Source of the DNA: CALXVA01 sp944392465
Lineage (GTDB): Bacteria > Bacillota > Clostridia > TANB77 > CAG-508
Direction of reading: 5' to 3'
Length of the DNA: 64,000 nt
Assembly (NCBI GenBank): GCA_963931155.1
Contig: OZ006978.1
Location: 310,001 to 374,000, forward strand
In this document: piece after piece, positions 18,047-27,278 of the stretch
How positions within the stretch are numbered: the stretch's first letter is position 1
Layout: each line of letters begins with the position of its first letter
Translations under genes and position numbers: made by a program
Notes under the pieces: model-generated
Databases searched by the model: none
What the model saw: only the letters and a program-made list of their open reading frames with translations
What the model was told of the DNA's origin: nothing

Positions 18047-18088
18047 GCTTGGTTTAGCTATAAATCTAAATCAAGCTTTTTGTTTTTA
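18042..18088. terminator. Bidirectional terminator between dapB and rpmA
   Basis: AAAAAGCTTGGTTTAG pairs with CTAAATCAAGCTTTTT, with T runs on both strands. It ends dapB transcription on the plus strand and rpmA on the minus strand. Confidence 0.8.
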
Positions 18089-18090
18089 TT

Positions 18091-18363
18091 TTATTGATTT
18101 GCAGCGTTTTCTACTGGATAAACACTAACTTGTTTTTTATCTTTTCCTAATCTTTCAAATTTAACTCTACCAGTAACTTTTGCATATAAAGTATCATCGC
18201 TTCCTATACCTACATTTGTTCCTGGATGAAATTTTGTACCTCTTTGTCTAACTAATATATTTCCAGCTGGAACTATTTGTCCATCTGCTCTTTTTAGACC
18301 TAAACGTTTTGATTCACTATCTCTACCGTTCTTAACGCTACCTTGACCTTTTTTATGAGCCAT
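18091..18363 (-). CDS. rpmA: 50S ribosomal protein L27
   Basis: A 90-residue protein beginning MAHKKGQGSVKNGRDSES and containing GNILVRQRGTKFHPG, the L27 signature. L27 sits near the peptidyl-transferase centre. In many Bacillota L27 has an N-terminal extension removed by the Prp protease; here the protein starts directly at the mature form, and no prp gene lies between rplU and rpmA (gap of 58 bases). Co-transcribed with rplU. Confidence 0.97.
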   Translation of the reverse strand: MAHKKGQGSVKNGRDSESKRLGLKRADGQIVPAGNILVRQRGTKFHPGTNVGIGSDDTLYAKVTGRVKFERLGKDKKQVSVYPVENAANQ

Positions 18364-18421
18364 TTATTTCAACTCCTTTCAAGAACTATTTTTTTATTAC
18401 GTTTTCGCTTTACGCTAATTA

Positions 18422-18832
18422 TTATTCTTTAACTGTTTCTTTTTTTGTTGCTGTTTTTGCTGTTGTCTTTGTAGCTGGTTTCTTTTCTGCAACTTCTTTT
18501 TTTACTTCAGCTTTTTCAGCAGGTGTTTTTATTTTTGTTATTTCAACCTTTGTATATGGTTGTCTATGTCCTTGAGTTCTTCTGTAGTTCTTTTTAGCTT
18601 TATATTTGTAAACTATTATTTTCTTTCCTTTACCATGAGAAACTACTTTTCCCTCAACTTTTACACCTTTAACATAAGGAGCTCCTACTTCTACTTTTTT
18701 GTCATCAGATACTAAAACTACGTTATCAAATGTAACTTTTTTACCTTCCTCAACATCTAATTTTTCGAAGAAAACTACATCTCCTTCTGTTACTTTGTAT
18801 TGCTTTCCACAGCTTTCAATTATTGCGTACAT
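18422..18832 (-). CDS. rplU: 50S ribosomal protein L21 with a Lys/Ala/Thr-rich tail
   Basis: Residues 1-103 are a normal L21 (MYAIIESCGKQYKVTEGDVV; YKAKKNYRRTQGHRQPYT near the end, the rRNA-binding part). About 33 extra residues follow, rich in K, A, T and E (for example KKPATKTTAKTATKKE), resembling the low-complexity tails of two other proteins in this window. Its expression is probably controlled by the leader just upstream. The start ATG follows AGAGGAGGTGTACATATA. Confidence 0.96.
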   Translation of the reverse strand: MYAIIESCGKQYKVTEGDVVFFEKLDVEEGKKVTFDNVVLVSDDKKVEVGAPYVKGVKVEGKVVSHGKGKKIIVYKYKAKKNYRRTQGHRQPYTKVEITKIKTPAEKAEVKKEVAEKKPATKTTAKTATKKETVKE

Positions 18833-18835
18833 TAT

Positions 18836-18937
18836 ATGTACACCTCCTCTTATATGTATACTCGCTAAGCATAAAATACAAGGCAGTTAGATTACTCTAG
18901 CATTTAGTTGCCCGACTCAGGCGGCTTACGGATAGAT
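18836..18937 (-). ncRNA. Probable L21 leader
   Basis: Between the promoter and rplU lies an untranslated stretch of about 100 bases with GC-rich paired segments, such as GCCGCCTGAGTCGGGC and GGCA...TGCC flanking TGCTAGAGTAATCTA. Bacillota often carry an L21 leader RNA here for autoregulation. The position fits; I could not confirm the consensus. Confidence 0.5.
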
Positions 18938-18966
18938 ATTTTATCATAATTTTTGCACATTGTCAA
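18938..18966 (-). promoter_or_regulatory. Sigma-A promoter of rplU-rpmA
   Basis: Minus strand: TTGACA (18966-18961), 17 bases, TAAAAT (18943-18938). It lies just upstream of the leader. Confidence 0.75.
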
Positions 18967-19013
18967 CATTTTTTTAACAGTTTGTCACCAACTTACGTGC
19001 TTTAGTAGATACA

Positions 19014-22000
19014 TCATTCAACACTCTTTAAACTTTCTATCATATCTATTTTCTTTAATGCAAAATAAGTTATTATATTAACTATAATTGCAAATAATAC
19101 AGTTATTATTACACCTAATACATAGCTTAAAGCTTTTACATCTGGATCAAACATTGTTATATCCAGTTCACATGTTTGTAAAATATACATTGTCAAAAAG
19201 TATCCGCCTATTAGTCCAATTAAAATGCCTATAATTGTAAGTATAATAGTTTCTCTTGCAATATAACTATATACTTCTCTATCATAAAATCCCAATACTT
19301 TAATTGTTGCAAGTTCTCTTATTCTCTCACTTATGTTAGCATTTAACAAATTATACAAAACAACTAAAGCTAAGAGCCCCGCAGCTATAATAAGAATCCA
19401 TACTATTGTGTTTAGATTTTCCATTACAGTTGCAAACATATCTTCTGATGCAGATGTGAAACTTACACCAGTTATATTATTGTCGTCTTGTAATAAATCT
19501 TTACCAAGTACTTCTTCCTCAGATTCTGTTAAATCTATAGTTTTTGCATATACCGTGTTAAAATTTATTCTTGTGTCATATACACTATTATATAACTCTG
19601 GAGACATATAGATATAGTGCATTATATAGTTTTCTGTTATTTTGGCTACTTTTACATTTGCCCTATCGCCATCTGAATTTTCTAATTCTATAGTATCTCC
19701 TTCTTTTATATTTAGTAATTCTGATAACTTTTCAGATATTATAACTCCAGATGTATCTAATGTATAATTATCATCTTTATTTTTTCTATCTCGTAGTGAA
19801 ATAAATTCATTTAACTTGTTTACATCCTCTGGGACTATTAATTGAATACTTTGATTGTTATCATCTTTAATAATACTTACTGATTGGACATTTGCACTTA
19901 ATAAATCCACAATTTGTTCATTCTTTTTTATTGTTTCTTCTGCCTTATCAAGTTCTTCACCATATTTTTCCTCTTTTAGTGTAATACTCAAATTATATTT
20001 ATTTATTTCTCCAAATTGTTTTGGTATCATATTTCCAATGGCATCTTTTAAACCAAATCCAGCTACAATTAATGCTGTACAACCACACACACCTATTATA
20101 GTCATTAGAAATCTCTTTTTGTATCTAAATAAATTTCTTGCTGTTACCTTTGCAGTGAAGTTTAAACGTTTCCATATGAAAGGAATTCTCTCTAATATTA
20201 CTCTTTTTCCTGGCTTTGGAGCTTTTGGTCTCATTAGTGTTGCAGGATTATGTATTAATTCTCTAATACATGTATATAAGGTTGAACCAACAGTACAAAC
20301 CACAGCTGATGCCATTCCTATAAAAGCTATTTCACTATTAAACTCAAGTATAACTTCTGGTACATCATAAACCATTCCATACATATTTGCAATAATTCCT
20401 GGTATAAATCGGAATCCTATAATTAATCCTACGCAACCTCCTATTACTGTTGCTAAACTTGCATATATTAAATATTTTCTAGAAATTTGCCTTTTACTAT
20501 AACCTAAAGCTTTTAATGTACCTATTTCTACTCTTTCTTCTTCAACCATTCTATTCATAGATGTTAAACTTATTAAAGCAGCTACTAAGAAAAATACTAC
20601 AGGGAAAACTTGTGCTAGACTAGCCACTCTATCTGTATCTTGAACATAACTTGCATACCCTATATTTTGCTCTCTATCTAAAACATACCATTCCGGTCTT
20701 TTAATCTCTTTTAATTCTTCTTTTGCATCTAATAATTTATTTTCTGCCTCTTCTATTTTATCATCATACTCTTTTTGTGCTTTTTCTAATTCTTTTTCAC
20801 CGTCTTTAATTTCTTTCTCTGAATCTTTTATTTTTTGTTCAGCTGATGAAATACTAGAATATGTATAATTCTTTTGACTTTGTAATTCTTTTTTACTCTC
20901 ATCTATTTGTTTTTTTGCATCATTTATTTTATTTTCAGCTGAAACTAAACTCTTTTCAGCTTTTTCTATACCATCTTCTAGTTTGGAAATTGTTCCTGCT
21001 ATATTTGTAACTCCCTGTTCTGTTAAAGAATTGTTTATAGTATTTATCGTATACTGCAATGTTTGAATTTTTGTATTTAAACTAACTATTTGTTCTTGTA
21101 TCTTATCTTTAACTTCTTCTGTCTGTGCCTCTTCTAATTTTGCCTCTAACTTTTCAAGTTCACTTTTTGCACTACTTAAATTCTTTTTAGCGGTATTTAA
21201 TTGGTTTTGTGTTTGTTCTAATGTTTTTAATTGATTTTCATATTCAGTAATTTGCTTTTCAACTTGCTTTTTTGTTGTTTTAAATTCCTTTTCATTTTTT
21301 TCAATTTCTGCCTCTGCATCCTCTATTTTTTGTTCTGCAGAAGCAAACTCATTATTTGCTGTAATTTTATTATTTTCTAATTCTTTCTTTCCACTTTCTA
21401 TCTTTTTTTTGCCATCATCAATCTCTTTCCTTGCATCTTTAAGCTCCTTTTCTGCTTTTTTCTTTTCATCATTTAACTCTTTTTCTGCATCCTCAATCTT
21501 AGAATTTGCACTATTATAAAGCTCATTATATCTTGCTTCTCTACGTTCTTCAGAAATTCCTTCTAATCTATCCTTAACTTCATCTACTATATCAGAGTAT
21601 TTATCATCTGTTGTACTTTCTTCTTTAGCACCTTTTACAGTTAAATATATATTTGTGTACAAATCTACATTTATATTTTCTTGTGGAATATACATATAGT
21701 AATCAATTACACCACTACCAAGCTCTGTACTTCCTCTGTCTGTATATATATACAATGGTGATTTAACAGTACCAACTATAGTAACCTCGTTATTCTTTAA
21801 TACTTTTTGCTCTTCGCCATCGTCATTTTTAATATCTTCCACATCAACCTTAATTTTATCCCCTATTTTAAGCTCCGTACCTGATAAAAATCTTTCCTCA
21901 ACTACACATTCATTTTTGCTTTGAGGCAATCTCCCTTCTACTAAATTAAGTTTATTTATATTATCAGAAAAAGTCTCAATCTTTACGACAGACTCTTCAT

Positions 22001-22295
22001 CTCCAGTTTTTATAATTGCATCAGTTTGATATGAACCAACTACATCCTGAACACCATCTACATCTCTTATAGCAGAAATATCATCATCTGTTAAACCAAG
22101 TGTAGATATTACTTGAATATCCATTACATTTAAATCATCAAAATACGTATCTAGTGTTTTCTTCATATCTGGACTAGCAGCTCTTAAACCCGCAAAAAAC
22201 CCCACTCCTAAAAGAACTATAAGAAGTATTGATAAAAATCTTTTATATGAACTTTTTATTTCTTTTACTCCATCTTTTAAAAGTGCAGTCTTCAT
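19014..22295 (-). CDS. FtsX-like ABC transporter permease with long coiled coil
   Basis: A 1093-residue membrane protein of the MacB/FtsX class. One N-terminal membrane segment (about 20-37) is followed by a large extracellular region containing a long E/K/Q-rich coiled coil (about residues 255-525). An FtsX domain with several membrane segments follows (about 555-690, VEIGTLKALGYSKRQISRKY), then a second extracellular domain and a final FtsX domain (ELATIKVLGFYDREVYSYIA). This is the duplicated layout of the LolC/MacB-like permeases that act as mechanical machines or exporters. The ABC ATPase gene lies immediately upstream, with a repeat element between them. The substrate is unknown. Confidence 0.88.
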   Translation of the reverse strand: MKTALLKDGVKEIKSSYKRFLSILLIVLLGVGFFAGLRAASPDMKKTLDTYFDDLNVMDIQVISTLGLTDDDISAIRDVDGVQDVVGSYQTDAIIKTGDEESVVKIETFSDNINKLNLVEGRLPQSKNECVVEERFLSGTELKIGDKIKVDVEDIKNDDGEEQKVLKNNEVTIVGTVKSPLYIYTDRGSTELGSGVIDYYMYIPQENINVDLYTNIYLTVKGAKEESTTDDKYSDIVDEVKDRLEGISEERREARYNELYNSANSKIEDAEKELNDEKKKAEKELKDARKEIDDGKKKIESGKKELENNKITANNEFASAEQKIEDAEAEIEKNEKEFKTTKKQVEKQITEYENQLKTLEQTQNQLNTAKKNLSSAKSELEKLEAKLEEAQTEEVKDKIQEQIVSLNTKIQTLQYTINTINNSLTEQGVTNIAGTISKLEDGIEKAEKSLVSAENKINDAKKQIDESKKELQSQKNYTYSSISSAEQKIKDSEKEIKDGEKELEKAQKEYDDKIEEAENKLLDAKEELKEIKRPEWYVLDREQNIGYASYVQDTDRVASLAQVFPVVFFLVAALISLTSMNRMVEEERVEIGTLKALGYSKRQISRKYLIYASLATVIGGCVGLIIGFRFIPGIIANMYGMVYDVPEVILEFNSEIAFIGMASAVVCTVGSTLYTCIRELIHNPATLMRPKAPKPGKRVILERIPFIWKRLNFTAKVTARNLFRYKKRFLMTIIGVCGCTALIVAGFGLKDAIGNMIPKQFGEINKYNLSITLKEEKYGEELDKAEETIKKNEQIVDLLSANVQSVSIIKDDNNQSIQLIVPEDVNKLNEFISLRDRKNKDDNYTLDTSGVIISEKLSELLNIKEGDTIELENSDGDRANVKVAKITENYIMHYIYMSPELYNSVYDTRINFNTVYAKTIDLTESEEEVLGKDLLQDDNNITGVSFTSASEDMFATVMENLNTIVWILIIAAGLLALVVLYNLLNANISERIRELATIKVLGFYDREVYSYIARETIILTIIGILIGLIGGYFLTMYILQTCELDITMFDPDVKALSYVLGVIITVLFAIIVNIITYFALKKIDMIESLKSVE

Positions 22296-22310
22296 ACTTA
22301 CCTCCTTCTT

Positions 22311-22369
22311 GTCACTTTTAGGGACAGGCTCTTTTCTGCCATCTTTGTCATCTTTGGGGACAGGCTCTT
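22311..22369 (-). repeat. 36-nt repeat element, copy 2 (inverted orientation)
   Basis: On the plus strand GTCACTTTTAGGGACAGGCT is followed by CTTTTCTGCCATCTTTGTCA and a second GGGGACAGGC. It lies between the ABC ATPase and its permease, with the GTCAC end next to the permease ribosome-binding site. Confidence 0.85.
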
Positions 22370-22372
22370 AAT

Positions 22373-23075
22373 TTACCACTCGATTTTCGCAATTGGTGTA
22401 GGATTTGGATTAATAACAATATTAAATGCAGTTCCATTTTTAAAATGAATTACTCTATCTGCCATTGGAGTTAATGCCGTATTATGTGTAATTATTATAA
22501 CTGTCATTTTTTCTTTTCTGCAAGTATCTTGCAATAATTGAAGTATTTGTTTGCCTGTTTTATAATCTAGAGCACCTGTTGGCTCATCACATAAAAGTAA
22601 TTTTGGGTTTTTAGCTATTGCTCTTGCAATTGCTACCCTTTGTTGCTCTCCTCCAGATAATTGTGAAGGAAAGTTCTTTAATCTATCTTTTAATCCTACT
22701 TTTTCCAATATTTCAATAGGATTAAGTGGATGTTTACATATTTGTGTAGCAAGCTCCACATTTTCTAAAGCTGTTAAGTTTTGCACTAGATTGTAGAATT
22801 GAAATACAAAACCTATATCTTCTCTTCTATATTTTATTAATTCTTTTTTCTTAAATTTACTTATATCTTTTTTATCAATAATAACACTTCCAGAAGTAAC
22901 ATTATCCATCCCTCCGAAGTATATTAAGGGCTGTTGTTTTTCCAGCGCCACTCGGTCCTACTATTACAACTAATTCTCCCTTTTCAATTTCAAAATTAGT
23001 TTTATCTAAAGCTTTTATTGAAATTTCTCCCATTTTATATTCTTTTATAACATTTCTAAATTCAATATATGCCAT
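22373..23075 (-). CDS. ABC transporter ATPase (LolD/MacB type) with a +1 frameshift
   Basis: The ATP-binding partner of the FtsX-like permease. The first frame starts at ATG 23075 (MAYIEFRNVIKEYKMG, RBS AAAAGGAG) and includes Walker A GPSGAGKTTALNIL, then meets CTT-C-GGA-GGG: one extra C at 22916. Skipping it gives LNILGGMDNVTSGSV, exactly the family sequence. The second frame holds the Q-loop, the signature QLSGGEQQRVAIARA and Walker B LLLCDEPTGALD. Corrected length is 233 residues, normal for the family. The zero frame ends at a TAA nine bases past the CGG. The unbroken second half argues for a working gene. Confidence 0.9.
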
Positions 23076-23266
23076 AATAAAAACTCCTTTTAAGAAAAAA
23101 AGGAGAGCATACAGCATAATAGATATTAAGTTATCTATATACAAATACTCCCCCTTATTTATTTTCAAAATTCCTATATTAACTCATATATTAATATATT
23201 ATATTTTATCATTTTACATCACAATGGTCAAGATTATGATGCTAAGTTAATGCTATTTTTTCCTTT

Positions 23267-26200
23267 CTATATTTCCTCTACTCTAGCATTCTCAACTCCT
23301 ATAATATCTTGGAATTGTTCCAATGTATCTCCTCTAAGATATATTCCGCATGCCATATCCTTTTTTTGTCCGTTTATAATTTGAACTTGTATATTATTCT
23401 TCTCTCCTGTAAAGAATTTAATTGCTCCTCTCAATCTTTCTTTTTGAATATCATCCGTATTGGTAATATCTAAATTTAAAACTTTTCGTTTTTGTTCTCC
23501 AAATTCTTTAATATCTCTTGCGACTATTTTAGTTTCTTCATCTTCTCTTATGCTTAATCTTCCATCTACTAATACTATATTATCTTCCATTAATATGTTT
23601 GAACAATTTTGATAACAACTCTCAAAAACAATAACTTCTGTTGGTCCATATAAATCTTCAATTGTCACAAATGCCATTATTTTATTTGTTTTAGTAAATT
23701 TCTTTTTTACACTAGTTATTATTCCCGCGTATTTTACAAATTGTCCATCTTGTAATTTTTCTTGTTTAGTCATATTAGTTATTACAGCTGTTTTTTCTTC
23801 TCCTTCTATTGTTTGTGCGTCTAAGCTTGATGTATCCTGTGCTTGCCTCATCATTGCTGTGTTTACGTTAGTTTGCATTTCTATTTGATGTCTTAGTTTG
23901 TCAAGTGGATGTCCAGAAATATATAATCCTAGCATTTCTTTTTCCATTGATAATAATTCTCTTTCAGTAAATTCTGGCATAATTTTGTATGTATATTTTA
24001 GTTCTTCAATTTCTTTTTGATTAGAACCGCCAAGGTCAAACATGCTAACTTGTCCATCGAAGCTTTTTTTTGCACTATCAGCAATTGAGTCCACAATAGA
24101 TTCGTAAGATTCCATTAAAGTTCTTCTTGTTTGCTCAAAGTTATCAAATGCTCCTGCTTTTATTAAACTTTCTATACATTTTTTATTTACTGATGCATTT
24201 GCAATTCTTTCACAAAAATCTGCAAAATCTTTAAATTCTCCATTTTTATCTCTTTCTGCTACTATTTCATCAACTGCTCCAACACCAACGTTTTTAATGC
24301 TTCCTAGTCCAAATCTTATTTTGATACCATCAACAGTAAATCTTGTAAAACTTTTATTAATATCTGGTTTTAATATTTCAATGTTTAACCTTTTACATTC
24401 ATCTACATATGCAGGTATTTTATCTAAGTTTCCCAAAAAACTATTAAGCATAGCAGCCATAAACTCTGCTGGGTAATATGTTTTTAAATATGCAGTTTGA
24501 TATGATAACACTGCATATGCTGCAGCATGTGATTTATTAAATGCATATTTTGCAAATTCAGCCATTTCATCAAATATTTTATTTGCATCTTCTGCAGTAA
24601 TTCCATTACGCACACAACCTGGTACTATAACATTTCCTTCATCATCAGTTTGACCATTTATAAATATTTCACGCTCTTTTGCCATTACATCCAATTTTTT
24701 CTTACCCATTGCACGTCTAACTAAGTCTGCTCTACCAAGCGAATATCCGGCTAAATCTCTTACTATTTGCATAACTTGTTCTTGATAAACCATACAACCA
24801 TATGTAACATTTAGTATTGGTTTTAATTTTTCATGAGTATAAACGGCATGATCTGGGTCTTTTTTATTTGCAATATATCTAGGTATCTGATCCATAGGAC
24901 CTGGTCTATATAGTGAAACTCCTGCAATAATGTCTTCTAAGCAATCTGGTTTTAATTCTTTCATAAAGTTGGTCATTCCTTGGCTTTCAAATTGAAATAT
25001 ACCAACTGAATTCCCTTCTTGCCATTGTTTATACACTTTTGGGTCATTCATATCTTTATCAAATTCTACATCTATCCCTCTGTTTTGTTTTACTAAATCT
25101 TTTGTATCTTGTATAACTGTTAAGGTTCTTAGTCCAAGGAAATCCATCTTCAAAAGCCCTAGTTCTTCCAAAGTTGTCATTATATATTGTGTAGAAATTG
25201 TATTATCCCTCATGTATAAAGGTACATAAGTATCTACCGGCTCTTTTGTTATAACTATACCACAAGCATGTGTTGATGCCTGTCTTGGCATTCCTTCTAA
25301 AGCCATTGCTATATCTAATAATTTTCTATATTCTTCATTTGTTTCATATAATTCACGTAATTCTCTATTTTGTTCCATTGCTTTTTTTATAGTTATGTGC
25401 AATTCGTTAGGAACCATTTTAGCAAGTTTATCAGTTTCTGCATATGAAACATCTAAAGCTCTACCTACATCACGAATAACCATTCTTGCTGACATTGTAC
25501 CAAATGTAATAATCTGAGAAACATGATCATGACCATACTTTCTTCCTACATAATCTATTACTTCTTGCCTTCTTTCATAGCAAAAGTCAACATCAAAATC
25601 TGGCATACTAATTCTTTCAGGATTTAGAAATCTTTCAAAAATTAACCCATACTTAATCGGATCAATATCTGTAATTCCTATAGAATATGCAACTATAGAA
25701 CCCGCACCAGATCCACGCCCTGGTCCTACAGGTATACCTTGAGATTTAGCATAATTTATATAATCCCACACTATTAAAAAATAGTCTACATACCCCATTT
25801 TATTAATAACAGAAAGCTCATAATCTTTTCTTTGGGTTATTTCTTCTGATGGATTTTCTCCATAACGTTTCACAAGACCATCATCAGTCAATTTTTTTAG
25901 ATAATCATAATGTGTTTCAAAGCCTTCTGGCACATCATAATTAGGAAGAATTGTATGACCAAACTCGAATTCAACATTACACTCATCTGCAATTTTTACT
26001 GTATTTTCTATTGCATCTGGAACATTTGCAAAATATTCCTTCATCTCTTCTGGTGATTTTATATATAATTCATCTGTATCAAAACGCATCCTATCATCAT
26101 CATTCATTCTTTTTCCAGTTTGAATACATAAAAGCACCTCATGGTTATATGCATCTTCTCTTTTTAAATAATGTGCATCATTTGTAGCAACTAAAGGAAT

Positions 26201-26792
26201 ATCAAGCTCATGTGAGAGTTGTACTAATTTTTGATTGATCAAGACTTGCTCTTTAACACCATTATTTTGAATTTCCAAATAATAATCTTTTCCAAATAAA
26301 TCTTTAAACCAATTTGCAACTCTTTTAGCCTCATCCATATCGTTTTTCAAAATTGCCTGAGGCACTTCCCCCGCCAAACAAGCACTACAACATATTAAAT
26401 TATCATGATATTTTTCTAATATTTCCTTGTCAATACGTGGCTTATAATAAAAACCTTCTGTAAAACTCAAAGAAACAAGTTTAGATAAATTTTTGTAACC
26501 ATCATTATTTTTAGCAAGTAAAATCAAGTGATTATATTTACTATCAAGCTCAGCATCTTTATCAAGTCTACTACGTGGTGCCACATAAACTTCACACCCA
26601 ATAATGGGTTTAATACCATTAGCTTTACAAGCTTTGTAAAAATCAATAGCGCCGAAACATAACACCATGGTCAGTAATTGCCATAGAATCCATTCCGAGT
26701 TCCTTTGCTCTAACAGGAAGATCTTTTATTCTATTAGCACCATCTAACAAACTAAACTCACTATGTACATGTAAATGTACAAAATCACCCAT
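23267..26792 (-). CDS. dnaE: DNA polymerase III alpha subunit with a +1 frameshift near the N-terminus
   Basis: Replicative polymerase. The real start is ATG 26792 (MGDFVHLHVHSEFSLLDGA, the PHP domain start, RBS AAAAGGAGAATAT). About 46 codons later, ATG-TTT-C-GGC-GCT carries one extra C at 26654. Skipping it restores GVMFGAIDFYKACKANG; the zero frame hits TGA two codons after the CGG. The second frame is intact to 23267, including the catalytic PDFDVDFCYERRQ region and C-terminal OB domain. Corrected length is about 1174 residues. Because DnaE is essential and no other copy is visible here, a disabling frameshift is unlikely. Initiating internally would remove the first PHP histidine motif. 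Confidence 0.93.
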
Positions 26793-26931
26793 TTTTATAT
26801 TCTCCTTTTGCCCCTACTTAATTTATATTGTGCATTATATCACAAAGATTTTAAATTTACAAAAAAGGAACATGCTTATTTTGCAAATTTTTAGTTTTCA
26901 ATCTAATTGCTCTTAAGCAAAATTTATAAAA

Positions 26932-27130
26932 AATAGTATAGAATTTTAGAAAAAGAAATTAACATGCTCTTGTAAAAGTAATTTTTGTTAGAAGTTGTTT
27001 TAAAATTTTACTAGGAATTTCTCACAATAAGTAAGTGCCCTAGTAAAATTTCAAATACAAATTTTTCTAAAATTAGCTTGATCTAAATGTTAATTGAATT
27101 TTGATAAAAATTCTACACTATTTTTTATTT
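26932..27130. repeat. MITE-like ~200-bp repeat, copy 1
   Basis: It starts AGTATAGAATTTTAG and ends with the complementary AAAATTCTACACT. Internal pairs include ATTAACAT/ATGTTAAT and TTTTACTAGG/CCTAGTAAAA. A second copy, in the same orientation and nearly identical, lies at 31276-31472 on the other side of addA. Confidence 0.85.
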
Positions 27131-27187
27131 AAATAATCTGTGTCAATAGAAACACTCCCCACTATCACAAACACATTTGCAAAATAA

Positions 27188-27278
27188 ACCTGTCCCCAAA
27201 GATGACAAAGGTGGCAGAAAAGAGCCTGTCCCCTAAAGTGACAAAATTGGCAGAAAAGAGCCTGTCCCCTAAAGTGAC
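27188..27278 (+). repeat. 36-nt repeat element, copy 3
   Basis: Three cores CCTGTCCCC separated by TGACAAAGGTGGCAGAAA and TGACAAAATTGGCAGAAA. It ends in GTGAC directly against the addA stop codon (TAA on the minus strand at 27281-27279). Confidence 0.9.

Larger units (their letters stand above)
26870..27278. repeat. Composite intergenic element left of addA
   Basis: This fills the gap between dnaE and addA. Its ends are related inverted repeats: GGAACATGCTTATTTTGCAA on the left, and the reverse complement of TTTGCAAAATAAACCTGTCC on the right. Inside are an AT-rich module (26879-26932, shared with 35213-35262), the MITE-like repeat (26932-27130) and 36-nt repeats (27188-27278) abutting the addA stop. 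No ORF is present. Confidence 0.7.

Noticed and set aside
23267..26668. dnaE starting internally at 26668
   Set aside because: That would delete the first PHP-domain motif (HLHVHSEFSLLDGA), which is intact upstream in another frame with a proper start and ribosome-binding site; a frameshift explains the sequence better.
27188..27278. The ~36-nt repeat period resembles a CRISPR array
   Set aside because: Units follow each other directly without unique spacers, copies are dispersed, and no cas genes are present.
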